A DNA stretch of 64,000 bases. It comes from an uncultured Sphingomonas sp. (GTDB lineage: Bacteria > Pseudomonadota > Alphaproteobacteria > Sphingomonadales > Sphingomonadaceae). A model generated the notes under the pieces. That model ran no database searches and was not told the DNA's origin. It saw nothing but the letters and a program-made list of their open reading frames with translations. The stretch lies in assembly GCA_913775315.1 (NCBI GenBank), contig CAJYIX010000022.1:112687-176686 (forward strand). Reading direction: 5' to 3'. The translations under genes were made by a program, and so were the position numbers. Of this stretch, positions 14,157 through 22,690 are shown one piece after another; position 1 is the first letter of the stretch, and each line of letters begins with the position of its first letter.

Positions 14157-15047
14157 TCAGGCGATGCGAATTCGCCCCTTGCCCAGCCGTTTCGCCGCAT
14201 AGAGCGCGCCGTCGGCATCGCGCATCCACGCATCGGGATCGGCGAGCCGCCGCGCATCGGCAAAGGCGAGCCCGCCGGACACGCCGAAATGCAGCAACCG
14301 GCCGTCCCATTCGACCGGCAGCGACAGCATCCGCGCGCGGCGGGCGATCCGCCGCGCCGCCGCCAGCCGCGCCTCGCTCGCATCGGGCAGCAGGATCGCG
14401 AACTCGTCACCGCCCAGCCGCGCGGCGATGTGCGCATCGCCGAACGCGCTGGCCAGCCGCTCGCCCACCACGGCGAGGCAGGCATCGCCCGCGGCATGGC
14501 CGTGCGCGTCGTTGATCCCCTTGAACCCGTCGAGGTCGAGGAGCAGCAGCGCCCCGGCATCCCCCGCCTCCAGCCGCGCACGGAACGCCGCGCGGTTGGC
14601 AAGCCCGGTCAGCGCGTCGCGGTCCGCCCGCTCGCGCAGCGCCGCGATCGCCGCGCGTTCGGCGGTGACGTCCTGCTTCCAGCCGTTGAGCGCGACGGCG
14701 CGGCCATGGCGCCGCTCGACCTCACCCCAGACGCGGATCCAGCGGCGGGGGCCGTCCCCCGGTGCCAGTTCGGCATCGAAGGTAAAGGGCTCGCCGCTTT
14801 CGATCGCTGCGGCGCGCAGCCGCTCCATCGTATGGCGCGATTCGGGGGTGTACCGCTCAACGGCTTCGCGCCGGTCGAGCGGGCGCGCAGGGTCGATCCC
14901 GAACAGGTCGAAGACCGCCGGCGTCCACGCAAGTCGTTGATCGGCAAGCTCACATCGCCACGCCCCCGCCTGTGCCAGCGCCGCGGCGCGCACCAGCATA
15001 GGGGCGGGCAGGGGCACGGGCGCAAGGGGGGCGGGGCGGCTGGCCAT
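14157..15047 (-). CDS. PAS-GGDEF diguanylate cyclase
   Basis: 296 residues without membrane segments. An N-terminal PAS-like fold (about residues 20-125; WTPAVFDLFGID and RWIRVWGEVERRHGR are typical PAS/PAC blocks) is followed by a GGDEF domain (about 135-296) that makes c-di-GMP from two GTP. The signature is an intact GGDEF in ARLGGDEFAILLPD, and LLLDLDGFKGINDAHGHAAGD supplies the metal/GTP region. At the inhibitory-site position (normally RxxD, five residues before the signature) the sequence reads GDAH, so product feedback inhibition is probably absent. The signal sensed by the PAS domain is unknown. Confidence 0.9.
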   Translation of the reverse strand: MASRPAPLAPVPLPAPMLVRAAALAQAGAWRCELADQRLAWTPAVFDLFGIDPARPLDRREAVERYTPESRHTMERLRAAAIESGEPFTFDAELAPGDGPRRWIRVWGEVERRHGRAVALNGWKQDVTAERAAIAALRERADRDALTGLANRAAFRARLEAGDAGALLLLDLDGFKGINDAHGHAAGDACLAVVGERLASAFGDAHIAARLGGDEFAILLPDASEARLAAARRIARRARMLSLPVEWDGRLLHFGVSGGLAFADARRLADPDAWMRDADGALYAAKRLGKGRIRIA

Positions 15048-15095
15048 GCCCGGCCTTTAGCGCGCGAACGGTTAATCCGCGGTTTTCCGCGTCTT

Positions 15096-15497
15096 TCAGC
15101 CCGCGGGCACGGTGTCGAAGACGATTACCTTCGACCAGAGCGCCGCATTGTCGCGCACGAAGTCCAGATGGATCGGATGATCCTGATACGCCTCCTGATC
15201 GGCCGGACTGTCGAAGGTCAATGTCCAGGACAGATCATAGCCGCGCTGCACGACGTCGCGCGTCGTCCCGGCGTGCTGCCCGATCTGATAGCTGCGGATC
15301 GTCGGCGTCGCGGCGAGTTTCCGAAGCGCGGCGGTCAGCTTCGCGCGATCCTCGACATTGCCCGGCCGCTTCAGCGTGAAGAAGACATGATGGATGAAGC
15401 GGCGTTCGGCGACCGCGCCGCTCTGGCCCGCCTGTGCCGGCAGTATTGAAGCGGCGATCAGCAGCCCGCCGGCAAGGATCTGGAACATGGTGCGCAT
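15096..15497 (-). CDS. Exported Dabb (stress-responsive A/B barrel) domain protein
   Basis: 133 residues from the ATG at 15497, chosen because AGGGAGA precedes it and it opens a signal peptide (MFQILAGGLLIAASILPAQA). The mature part matches the small dimeric alpha/beta-barrel Dabb fold: HHVFFTLKR at the start, a central SYQIG, DLSWTLTFDS, and the YQDHPIHLDFVRD block with the characteristic HPxHxxF. The biochemical role of such proteins is generally unknown. An exported Dabb protein is less usual than a cytoplasmic one. Confidence 0.8.
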   Translation of the reverse strand: MRTMFQILAGGLLIAASILPAQAGQSGAVAERRFIHHVFFTLKRPGNVEDRAKLTAALRKLAATPTIRSYQIGQHAGTTRDVVQRGYDLSWTLTFDSPADQEAYQDHPIHLDFVRDNAALWSKVIVFDTVPAG

Positions 15498-15591
15498 CTG
15501 ACTCTCCCTTTCGGGCAGCCAAGCGCATCCTATAGGGAATGCCAAGCGGCGAATGCGCCGCCAGGACATTCGCCTCGGCGGGACGATGGAG

Positions 15592-15621
15592 GAGCCGCCC
15601 CGCGCTTCCTTGGGGCGGCTC
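15592..15621 (-). terminator. Stem-loop downstream of the OmpA-like gene
   Basis: GAGCCGCCCC (15592-15601) pairs perfectly with GGGGCGGCTC (15612-15621). It lies just past the OmpA-like stop on the minus strand and upstream of the Dabb gene. There is no T tract. Confidence 0.55.
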
Positions 15622-15629
15622 TATCAGGA

Positions 15630-16394
15630 TCAGCGGCCGTCGAACTCGGTCGCGCGGCGGCCGAGCAGGGTGATCTCGACGCGGCGATTGCGGCGCATCC
15701 CCTCTGCGGTGGCATTGGTGGCGACGGGCTGACGCTCGCCATACCCCTTGGTGCTGAAGCGCGCGCTGGTGACACCCATCTGGTCGAAGGCGGCGCGCAC
15801 GGCGTCCGCGCGGCGCAGCGACAGCGCATCGTTATGCGCGTCGGTGCCGCGCGAATCGGTATGGCCGTCGATCGCGACGCGTACGCCCGGCGTCGCGCGC
15901 AGATAATCGGCCAGCGGCTCGAGCTTGGCGATCGCGCCGGGGCGCAGCACCGCGCTGTCGGTCGCGAACAGCACTTCCTCTGCCAGCGTCATCGTGGCGC
16001 CGCGCTGGGTCTGGCGGAAGCCGTAGCCGCGCATCCGCGCACGATCCCAGCGGCCCGGTCCCTCGCGCACGACGACCACCGCGCCCCGGTCGCGCGCTTC
16101 CCAGTCGAATCGGTCGCGGCGCCCGTCGGCGAGGATCTCGAACGCGCGATTGGCCTCGCGCGCCTCGATCGGCTGGATACGGCCATCGCGATTGCGGTCG
16201 AAGTTGCGCAGGACGAACGCGCGGCCGCGGTTGCTCGCGCGCAGTTCGGGGTAGAGCGCCGGCACGCCCGCACCGACGAGGCGGATCACAGGCTGGCCGC
16301 GTCGGCCACCGGACCAGTCCCAGTTCTGCGCCAGCGCCGGGCTGGCCGTCGCGCCGATCATCGACAGGAGGATGAGGTTACGCTTGATACCCAT
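15630..16394 (-). CDS. OmpA-family peptidoglycan-binding protein with an EF-hand loop
   Basis: 254 residues from ATG 16394 (GAAAGG upstream), with a signal peptide ending near ALAQ (residue 23). Residues 66-77, DRNRDGRIQPIE, fit a canonical 12-residue EF-hand loop (D-x-N-x-D-G-x-I-x3-E), so calcium binding is plausible. The C-terminal OmpA domain (about residues 135-245) has LFATDSAVLRP, IDGHTDSRGTD and LSLRRADAVR, the peptidoglycan (diaminopimelate) binding motif set. There is no beta-barrel, so it is likely periplasmic and wall-anchored. The combination of EF-hand and OmpA-C is uncommon; its function is unknown. Confidence 0.85.
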   Translation of the reverse strand: MGIKRNLILLSMIGATASPALAQNWDWSGGRRGQPVIRLVGAGVPALYPELRASNRGRAFVLRNFDRNRDGRIQPIEAREANRAFEILADGRRDRFDWEARDRGAVVVVREGPGRWDRARMRGYGFRQTQRGATMTLAEEVLFATDSAVLRPGAIAKLEPLADYLRATPGVRVAIDGHTDSRGTDAHNDALSLRRADAVRAAFDQMGVTSARFSTKGYGERQPVATNATAEGMRRNRRVEITLLGRRATEFDGR

Positions 16395-16518
16395 GTTCAA
16401 ACCTTTCGTAGCTGCCCCCGCTACCGACGGTGGGCGCTACGCCCGAAGGCTTGAACCGTTGCTGGCCGGTCCGCTTATCGCAGGTTAAGGTCGGGTTTGC
16501 GGCGGAGGGGAGAAAAAA

Positions 16519-16609
16519 GCGGGACCCCGGCTCAAGGCCGGGGTGACGAATGTGGAGGGCGTAACGTCCCCCAAATCCCGTCACCCCGGGGCTCGACCCG
16601 GGGTCCCGC
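16519..16609. repeat. Inverted palindromic repeat (GGGACCCCGG / CCGGGGTCCC type)
   Basis: The segment begins GCGGGACCCCGGCTCAAGGC and ends with the reverse-complementary CCCGGGGTCCCGC. Two internal GTGAC/GTCAC ends face each other at about 16543 and 16580. It fills the gap downstream of the DEAD-box gene. This type of unit is widespread between genes in sphingomonads and caulobacters, and it may act as a transcript end. Confidence 0.7.
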
Positions 16610-16627
16610 TTCTTCCTATTTTCAGTC

Positions 16628-18010
16628 TCAACCCTGAGCGCGCGCGCCCTGGCGGTTGCCGCCGCCCGGGCGACCACCGCCGCCGGGGCGACCGCGGCCG
16701 CCGCGCGGGCCGCCGGGGCGGCCGGCACCGTGACCGGCCCCATGACCGCGGTTCTCGCCCGCGGGCTTGGCCGCGTGCGTGGCGCGGGGGCGGCGCGGAC
16801 CCTGCTCCTGGCGCGGGCGCTCGGGGCGCTCGGCCGGGATCGGGCCGACGCGGCTCGACTTGATGCGGTGGCTCTCGGCCTCGAAATTGTCGGGCAGCGG
16901 CACGACGCTGATGCTCTGGCGGGTCAGCTTTTCGATCTGGCGAAGGTAGCCCTTCTCCTCGGCGTCGCAGAACGCGAACGCCACGCCCGTCTTGCCCGCA
17001 CGCGCGGTGCGGCCGATGCGGTGCACGTACTGCTCGGCGACGTTGGGCAGCTCGAAGTTGAGGACATGGCTGACGTCCGACACGTCGATGCCGCGCGCGG
17101 CGATATCGGTGGCAACGAGGATCTTGACCTTGCCCGCGCGGAACTCGGCCAGCGCCTTCTCACGCTGGGGCTGCGACTTGTTGCCGTGGATCGCGTGCGC
17201 GACGATGCCGTTCGACGCGAGCAGCTTCACCACGCGGTCGGCGCCGTGCTTGGTGCGGGTGAAGACGATCGCGCGCTCCACCTCGTTGCGCTGGAAGAAC
17301 AGCGTCAGGAGCGCCTGCTTCTCGGCCTGGTTGACGTGGGTGACATACTGCTCGACGCGCTCGGCAGTGGTCGCGACCGGGGTCACGCGTACCTCGACCG
17401 GATCGGTCAGGAACTTGTCGGCCAGTTCCTTGATCGTCTTAGGCATGGTTGCCGAGAAGAACAGCGACTGGCGATTGGCGGGCAGCATCGACACGATCTT
17501 GCGCAGCGTGTGGATGAAGCCGAGATCGAGCATCTGGTCCGCCTCGTCGAGAACGAGGATTTCGAGGTCGCCAAGGCTCATGCAGCGCTGCTCGATCAGG
17601 TCCATCAGGCGGCCCGGCGTGGCGACAAGGATGTCGACGCCGGCTGCAGTGTCGCGGCGGTTGCGCGCGATCGGCGTGCCGCCGAACACGGTGGCGACGG
17701 TCAGCTTGGTGAACTTGGCATAGGCACGCGCCGAATCGGCGATCTGGCTGGCAAGCTCGCGCGTCGGCGCGAGCACGAGCATACGACAGCGCATCGGCTT
17801 GCGGCGCTCGTTCGCCTTCACCAGACGGTCGATCGACGGCAGCATGAACGCCGCGGTCTTGCCGGTGCCGGTCTGGGCGATGCCGAGCAGGTCGTTGCCT
17901 TCCAGAAGGGCGGGGATCGCCTGCTGCTGAATGGGGGTCGGCGTGTCGTAGTTCTTCGACGCAAGCGCATCGAGCACGGACCGCGAAAGGCCGAGGGTCG
18001 AAAAGGACAT
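16628..18010 (-). CDS. DEAD-box ATP-dependent RNA helicase (RhlE-like)
   Basis: 460 residues; the start at 18010 gives MSFSTLGLS, the usual RhlE N-terminus. Motifs run in order: Q motif (TPTPIQQQAIP), Walker A (AQTGTGKTAAF), PTRELA, TPGRLMDL, DEAD (VLDEADQMLD), SAT (FFSATMP), IVFTRTKHGAD, ATDIAARGIDV and HRIGRTARAGKTG. A basic Gly/Arg-rich tail (about the last 60 residues) probably binds RNA. It remodels RNA in ribosome assembly or decay. It is likely monocistronic, with a palindromic repeat downstream. The 193 nt between it and recF showed no recognisable element. Confidence 0.94.
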   Translation of the reverse strand: MSFSTLGLSRSVLDALASKNYDTPTPIQQQAIPALLEGNDLLGIAQTGTGKTAAFMLPSIDRLVKANERRKPMRCRMLVLAPTRELASQIADSARAYAKFTKLTVATVFGGTPIARNRRDTAAGVDILVATPGRLMDLIEQRCMSLGDLEILVLDEADQMLDLGFIHTLRKIVSMLPANRQSLFFSATMPKTIKELADKFLTDPVEVRVTPVATTAERVEQYVTHVNQAEKQALLTLFFQRNEVERAIVFTRTKHGADRVVKLLASNGIVAHAIHGNKSQPQREKALAEFRAGKVKILVATDIAARGIDVSDVSHVLNFELPNVAEQYVHRIGRTARAGKTGVAFAFCDAEEKGYLRQIEKLTRQSISVVPLPDNFEAESHRIKSSRVGPIPAERPERPRQEQGPRRPRATHAAKPAGENRGHGAGHGAGRPGGPRGGRGRPGGGGRPGGGNRQGARAQG

Positions 18011-18203
18011 GGGGGTTCTCGTATTCTGGCGCGCCGGGCACGGCAAAGGGCGCACGACGGGCGGGTCGTAAAGGCGCCCCGCGTGACATGGGATGCTGGC
18101 TGGGCGACGCGAGCCTGGCGGGGTCTTGAAACCCTCGCCGATCACGCTGCTTCGATTGAAAGCGTCGCTGCACTGCGGCAAGTGCGCCCGAACGTTCGAA
18201 AAG

Positions 18204-19265
18204 TCAAGATGCGGTGATGTGCCCGTGCTCGACGTGCAGCCGCGTGGCGTCCGCGGGCAGTTCGGCGAACAGCGCCTCCTCGGTCCCCGTCATCCACACC
18301 TGACCCTTGCCGGCCAGCCGCCCGAACAGCGCGGCACGGCGCAGCGGGTCGAGGTGCGCGGCGACCTCGTCGAGCAGCAGCACCGGCGGATGCGGCATCG
18401 TCGCGGCGACGAGATCGGCATGGGCGAGAACGATGCTGAGCAGCAGCGCCTTCTGCTCGCCGGTCGAACAGAGCGCAGCGGGCTGATCCTTGTCGCGGTG
18501 CGTGACGATCAGGTCGGCGCGGTGCGGCCCGACGAGCGCGCGTCCCGCCGCCGCATCGCGCCCGCGCCCTTGCGCCAGTTCGCGTGCCAGCTCGCCGCCC
18601 GCCCAGCCGTCGAGCACCAGCGTCGGCCGCGCGAACGGCCCCGGATCGGCGCTCTCGACGATCGCCGACAATGCCGCCACCGTCCGCCGCCGTGCCGCGT
18701 CGACCGCCGCGCCATGCTCGGCCATCCGTATCTCCAGCGCCGCCAGCCATTGCGGGTCGGCGGGCACCTCGTCCGCCAGCAGCCGGTTGCGCTCGCGCAT
18801 CGCGGTTTCGTAGCGAGTCGCCTGGCCCGCATGGCCGGGGTCGAGCGCCAGCGTCAGCCGGTCGAGGAACCGTCGCCGCTCGCTCGCGGGCTCGGCGAAC
18901 AGGCGATCCATCGCTGGCGTCAGCCACAGCACCGCCAGCCATTCGGCCAGCGCCGTCGCGGGCGCGACGGCGCCGTTGACGCGCACCACCCGCCGCTCCG
19001 GCGCGCCCGGCTGCACGCCGGTGCCGAGCGTCGCGTCACCGATCAGCGTCGCGGCGACGCCGAACCCGCCCGGTCCGCCCTGCCGCGCCATCGCCGGAAA
19101 GGTCGCGCGGCGCAGGCCACGGCCGGGGGCCAGCAGCGACACCGCCTCCAGTACGTTGGTCTTGCCCGCGCCGTTTTCCCCCGTCAGCGCGACGAAGCCG
19201 GGGCCGGGCTCGATCACCGCATCGGCGTGGTTGCGAAAATCGCTGAGCGCGAGGCGGACGAGCAT
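18204..19265 (-). CDS. recF: DNA replication and repair protein RecF
   Basis: 353 residues, starting at ATG 19265 ([13 protein letters not shown]). An SMC/ABC-type ATPase that helps load RecA at gaps via RecOR. Walker A is [13 protein letters not shown] (about residues 30-42), the signature region has [10 protein letters not shown], and Walker B is [17 protein letters not shown] and [13 protein letters not shown] typify the coiled arm. It is divergent from a small lipoprotein gene across a 93-nt gap. It shares orientation with gyrB, but other genes separate the two, unlike the dnaA-dnaN-recF-gyrB order of many bacteria. Confidence 0.93.
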   Translation of the reverse strand: MLVRLALSDFRNHADAVIEPGPGFVALTGENGAGKTNVLEAVSLLAPGRGLRRATFPAMARQGGPGGFGVAATLIGDATLGTGVQPGAPERRVVRVNGAVAPATALAEWLAVLWLTPAMDRLFAEPASERRRFLDRLTLALDPGHAGQATRYETAMRERNRLLADEVPADPQWLAALEIRMAEHGAAVDAARRRTVAALSAIVESADPGPFARPTLVLDGWAGGELARELAQGRGRDAAAGRALVGPHRADLIVTHRDKDQPAALCSTGEQKALLLSIVLAHADLVAATMPHPPVLLLDEVAAHLDPLRRAALFGRLAGKGQVWMTGTEEALFAELPADATRLHVEHGHITAS

Positions 19266-19358
19266 GGCGGGGCCGGGCTTAGGGGCGGGAGCGACCCATA
19301 CGCAACCTTCGCTTCGTCGCGGCGTTGCCACGGGCCAAAGAGATTGATCGAGGTGAAG

Positions 19359-19709
19359 ATGATGAAACTCCGCCCCGCGCTTGCGTTCCTCCCGTTCGCG
19401 CTCGCCACCGTCGCCTGCTCGCCGCAGACGCCGCAGGAGCAGCAGGCCGAGAAGATCCGCGACCAGGCCGATGCCCAGGGCGATTCGATCGAGGCCGCCG
19501 CCGCCAACCAGGCCGCGCAGATGGACGAACAGGCCGCCGCGCTGACCAACCAGGCGGGCACGTCGCAGGGCTATGACGCGCAGCGGACCAACGTCCGTGC
19601 CGAGGCGCTTCGCAAGGAAGCCGATCTCGTCAAGGAACAGGCCGAAGCGCGCGCCAAGGCCGTCCGCGACCAGGGCGAGGCGCAGGCGAGTGCGGTGCTC
19701 GCGAAATAA
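19359..19709 (+). CDS. Small predicted lipoprotein, Gln/Glu/Ala-rich coiled coil
   Basis: 116 residues from ATG 19359 (an alternative ATG follows at 19362), with GAGGTGA just upstream. The hydrophobic leader ends LATVACSPQ, so Cys20 or 21 could be lipidated, although -3 Thr makes an imperfect lipobox. The rest (residues 25-116) is an almost uninterrupted polar helix dense in Ala, Gln, Glu and Lys (for example [19 protein letters not shown] and [20 protein letters not shown]), with heptad-like spacing. No known domain is recognised. An envelope-associated structural role is only a guess. Confidence 0.75.
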   Translation: MMKLRPALAFLPFALATVACSPQTPQEQQAEKIRDQADAQGDSIEAAAANQAAQMDEQAAALTNQAGTSQGYDAQRTNVRAEALRKEADLVKEQAEARAKAVRDQGEAQASAVLAK

Positions 19710-19715
19710 AGATGC

Positions 19716-19732
19716 GGCGCGGGACCCGCGCC
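19716..19732 (+). terminator. Short GC hairpin after the lipoprotein gene
   Basis: GGCGCGG-GAC-CCGCGCC forms a 7-bp stem 6 nt past the stop. There is no T run, so terminator activity is uncertain. Confidence 0.4.
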
Positions 19733-19747
19733 CGCGCCAATCCTTGC

Positions 19748-19775
19748 TTGACTCGCCGCCGGGCGCCGTTAGGGC
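19748..19775 (+). promoter_or_regulatory. Candidate sigma-70 promoter of serC-serA
   Basis: TTGACT (19748-19753) and TAGGGC (19770-19775) are separated by 16 nt and lie about 57 nt upstream of the serC start, after the upstream hairpin. The -35 is good and the -10 is weak. Confidence 0.4.
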
Positions 19776-19832
19776 CGGCGGCGGGCCACGCGGTCCCAAC
19801 GCCGCGCGTGCTCTCTGTGAGGAGAGTCAGAC

Positions 19833-20990
19833 ATGACTGAATTGACTGCCGCCGACGCCACCCTTGCGCCCGCGAAGCCTGCCGAGAAGCCTCGGCGCCC
19901 CCATTTTTCCAGCGGTCCCTGCGCGAAGCCGCCCGGCTGGTCGCCCGACAAGCTCGACACGCGCGTCATGGGCCGCTCGCACCGTTCGAAGCTCGGCAAG
20001 AACCGGCTCCAGCACGCCATCGACCTGACCCGCGAGATTCTCGGGGTGCCTGACACGCACCGCATCGGCATCGTGCCGGCGAGCGACACCGGCGCGGTCG
20101 AGATGGCGATGTGGTCGCTGCTCGGCGCACGCCCCGTCAGCCTGCTCGCCTGGGAAAGCTTCGGCGAGGGCTGGGTGACCGACGCGGTCAAGCAGCTCAA
20201 GATCGAGCCGACCGTGATGAAGGCGTCCTATGGCGAGATCGTCGATCTGACGACCGTCGATCAGAGCCACGACGTCATCTTCACCTGGAATGGCACCACC
20301 TCGGGCGTGCGCGTCCCCAATGGCGAATGGATCCGCGACGACCGCGAGGGGCTGTCCTTCGCCGACGCGACCTCGGCCGTGTTCGCGATGGACATGCCAT
20401 GGGACAAGCTCGATGTGACCACCTTCTCGTGGCAGAAGGTGATGGGCGGAGAGGGCGGCCACGGCATCCTCATCCTCGGCCCGCGCGCCGTCGAGCGCCT
20501 CGAAAGCTATACGCCTGCCTGGCCGCTTCCCAAGATCTTCCGCATGACTAAGGGCGGGAAGATCATCGAGGGCATCTTCAAGGGCGAGACGATCAACACC
20601 CCCTCGATGCTCGCGGTCGAGGATTACATCTTCGCGCTCGAATGGGCCAAGTCGATCGGCGGGCTGAACGCGCTGATCGGCCGGTCGACCGCCAACGCCA
20701 CCGCGCTCGGCCGCATCGTCGAGGAACGCGACTGGCTCGGCCATCTCGCCGCCGACCCGGCGACGCGCTCGAATACCAGCGTCTGCCTGACGGTCGAGGG
20801 TGCGGACGAGGGCTTCATCAAGAAGATGGCCTCCCTGCTCGAGGCGGAGGACGCCGCCTATGACGTCGCCGGCTATCGCGACGCCCCGCCGGGGCTGCGC
20901 ATCTGGTGCGGCGCGACCGTCGACACCGCCGATATCGAGGCGCTCGGCCCCTGGCTCGACTGGGCCTACGCCGCCGCCAAGTCGGCCTAA
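19833..20990 (+). CDS. serC: Phosphoserine aminotransferase
   Basis: 385 residues; ATG 19833 follows GAGGAG. A class V aminotransferase that converts 3-phosphohydroxypyruvate and glutamate to phosphoserine, and also acts in pyridoxal phosphate synthesis in some bacteria. Visible features are the [13 protein letters not shown] cofactor-phosphate region, [13 protein letters not shown], and the PLP lysine in [16 protein letters not shown]. The opening [14 protein letters not shown] typifies the alphaproteobacterial form. serA lies just downstream after a palindromic repeat, so consecutive serine-pathway steps are clustered. Confidence 0.96.
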   Translation: MTELTAADATLAPAKPAEKPRRPHFSSGPCAKPPGWSPDKLDTRVMGRSHRSKLGKNRLQHAIDLTREILGVPDTHRIGIVPASDTGAVEMAMWSLLGARPVSLLAWESFGEGWVTDAVKQLKIEPTVMKASYGEIVDLTTVDQSHDVIFTWNGTTSGVRVPNGEWIRDDREGLSFADATSAVFAMDMPWDKLDVTTFSWQKVMGGEGGHGILILGPRAVERLESYTPAWPLPKIFRMTKGGKIIEGIFKGETINTPSMLAVEDYIFALEWAKSIGGLNALIGRSTANATALGRIVEERDWLGHLAADPATRSNTSVCLTVEGADEGFIKKMASLLEAEDAAYDVAGYRDAPPGLRIWCGATVDTADIEALGPWLDWAYAAAKSA

Positions 20991-21004
20991 CCCCCTTTTC
21001 TCAC

Positions 21005-21082
21005 GTCACCCCAGCGAACGCTGGGGTCGCTTTCCGCAATCGCGCCCCTGCGGCGCCCGATCCCGGCTTTCGCTGGGATGAC
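21005..21082. repeat. Inverted palindromic repeat between serC and serA
   Basis: The element is bounded by GTCACCCCAGCG (21005-21016) and its near reverse complement CGCTGGGATGAC (21071-21082). A compact inner hairpin, CCCCAGCG-AA-CGCTGGGG (21009-21026), occupies the left end. It sits only 11 nt before the serA start, so it may modulate serA expression. It differs from the units at 2128 and 16519. Confidence 0.7.
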
Positions 21083-21093
21083 GAGGTGAACCC

Positions 21094-22671
21094 ATGCCCA
21101 AGGTCCTGATTTCCGACAAGATGTCCCCCCTCGCCGCCAAGATCTTCCGCGAACGCGGGGTCGAGGTGGACGAAATCACCGGCAAGACGCCCGAAGAGCT
21201 GAAGGCGATGATCGGTGAGTATGACGGCCTCGCCATCCGCTCCTCGACCAAGGTGACGAAGGACATTCTCGCAGCCGCGACGAATCTCAAAGTCATCGGC
21301 CGCGCCGGCATCGGCGTCGACAATGTCGACATTCCCGCCGCCAGCGCCGCGGGCGTCGTCGTCATGAACACGCCGTTCGGGAACTCGATCACCACCGCCG
21401 AACACGCGATCGCGCTGATGTTCGCGCTCGCCCGCCAGCTTCCCGAGGCGAATGCGCAGACGCAGGCCGGCACCTGGCCCAAGAACGGCTTCATGGGCGT
21501 CGAGGTGACGGGCAAGACGCTCGGCCTGATCGGTGCGGGCAATATCGGCTCGATCGTTGCCGATCGTGCGCTCGGCCTCAAGATGAAGGTCGTCGCGTTC
21601 GATCCGTTCCTGTCCGCCGATCGCGCGGTGGAACTCGGCATCGAAAAGGTCGAGCTTGACCAACTGCTCGCGCGCGCCGACTTCATCACGCTGCACACCC
21701 CGCTCACCGACCAGACGCGCAACATCCTGTCGGCGGAGAATCTCGCCAAGACCAAGAAGGGCGTGCGCATCATCAATTGCGCGCGCGGCGGCCTGATCGA
21801 CGAGGCGGCGCTGAAGGAGCTGCTCGATTCGGGCCACATCGCCGGCGCCGCGCTCGACGTGTTCGTGACCGAGCCGGCGAAGGAGCATCCGCTGTTCGGC
21901 ACGCCGAACTTCGTCGCGACCCCGCACCTCGGCGCCTCGACCAACGAGGCACAAGTGAATGTCGCGCTGCAGGTGGCCGAGCAGATGGCCGACTATCTCG
22001 TCTCGGGCGGCGTCACCAACGCGCTCAACATGCCGAGCCTGTCGGCCGAGGAAGCACCGCGCATCCGCCCGTACATGGCGCTCGCCGAACGGCTCGGCAG
22101 CCTGATCGGCCAGCTGAGCCACGACGCCGTCCCACGCATCTCGATCCATACCGAGGGCGCGGCGGCCGAGCTCAATCCCAAGCCGATCGTCTCGGCGGTG
22201 CTCGCCGGCTATCTGCGCGTCCATTCCGACACGGTGAACATGGTCAACGCGCCGTTCCTCGCCAAGGAGCGCGGGATCGAGGTGCGCGAGGTGCGGACCG
22301 AGCGCGAAGGCGACTATCACACGCTGGTGCGCGTCTCGGTCAAGACCGAGGCGGGCGAGCGGTCGGTCGCGGGCACGCTGTTCGGCAACGAGGCACCGCG
22401 CCTGATCGAGCTGTTCGGGATCAAGGTGGAGGCCGACCTCGCCGGCCACATGCTCTATGTGGTGAACGAGGATGCGCCCGGCTTCATCGGCCGCATCGGC
22501 ACGACGCTGGGCGAGGCGGGCGTCAACATCGGCACCTTCCACCTCGGCCGCCGCGCCGCAGGGGGCGAGGCGGTGCTGCTCCTCTCGGTCGACGAGCCGG
22601 TGACCGCCGATCTCATCGCAAAGGTCCGCGCGCTGCCGGGCGTCAAGACGGTGATGGCGCTCAAGTTCTGA
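21094..22671 (+). CDS. serA: D-3-phosphoglycerate dehydrogenase (long ACT form)
   Basis: 525 residues; catalyses the first committed step of serine synthesis with NAD+. Domains in order: substrate-binding/NAD Rossmann unit (LGLIGAGNIGSIVADRA, about residues 144-160), the catalytic Arg region INCARGGLIDE, the acid pair ending in HLGASTNEAQ, the ASB intervening domain, and a C-terminal ACT domain (about 452-525, DAPGFIGRIGTTLGEAG) that usually gives serine feedback control. The length matches type I long PGDHs. It is followed after 19 nt by hisZ. Confidence 0.96.
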   Translation: MPKVLISDKMSPLAAKIFRERGVEVDEITGKTPEELKAMIGEYDGLAIRSSTKVTKDILAAATNLKVIGRAGIGVDNVDIPAASAAGVVVMNTPFGNSITTAEHAIALMFALARQLPEANAQTQAGTWPKNGFMGVEVTGKTLGLIGAGNIGSIVADRALGLKMKVVAFDPFLSADRAVELGIEKVELDQLLARADFITLHTPLTDQTRNILSAENLAKTKKGVRIINCARGGLIDEAALKELLDSGHIAGAALDVFVTEPAKEHPLFGTPNFVATPHLGASTNEAQVNVALQVAEQMADYLVSGGVTNALNMPSLSAEEAPRIRPYMALAERLGSLIGQLSHDAVPRISIHTEGAAAELNPKPIVSAVLAGYLRVHSDTVNMVNAPFLAKERGIEVREVRTEREGDYHTLVRVSVKTEAGERSVAGTLFGNEAPRLIELFGIKVEADLAGHMLYVVNEDAPGFIGRIGTTLGEAGVNIGTFHLGRRAAGGEAVLLLSVDEPVTADLIAKVRALPGVKTVMALKF

Positions 22672-22690
22672 TCCGGTTAGGAGGCCCGCC

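Noticed and set aside
16519-16609. Repeat considered as a CRISPR array
   Set aside because: Only one inverted pair with no regularly spaced direct repeats, and no cas genes anywhere in the window.
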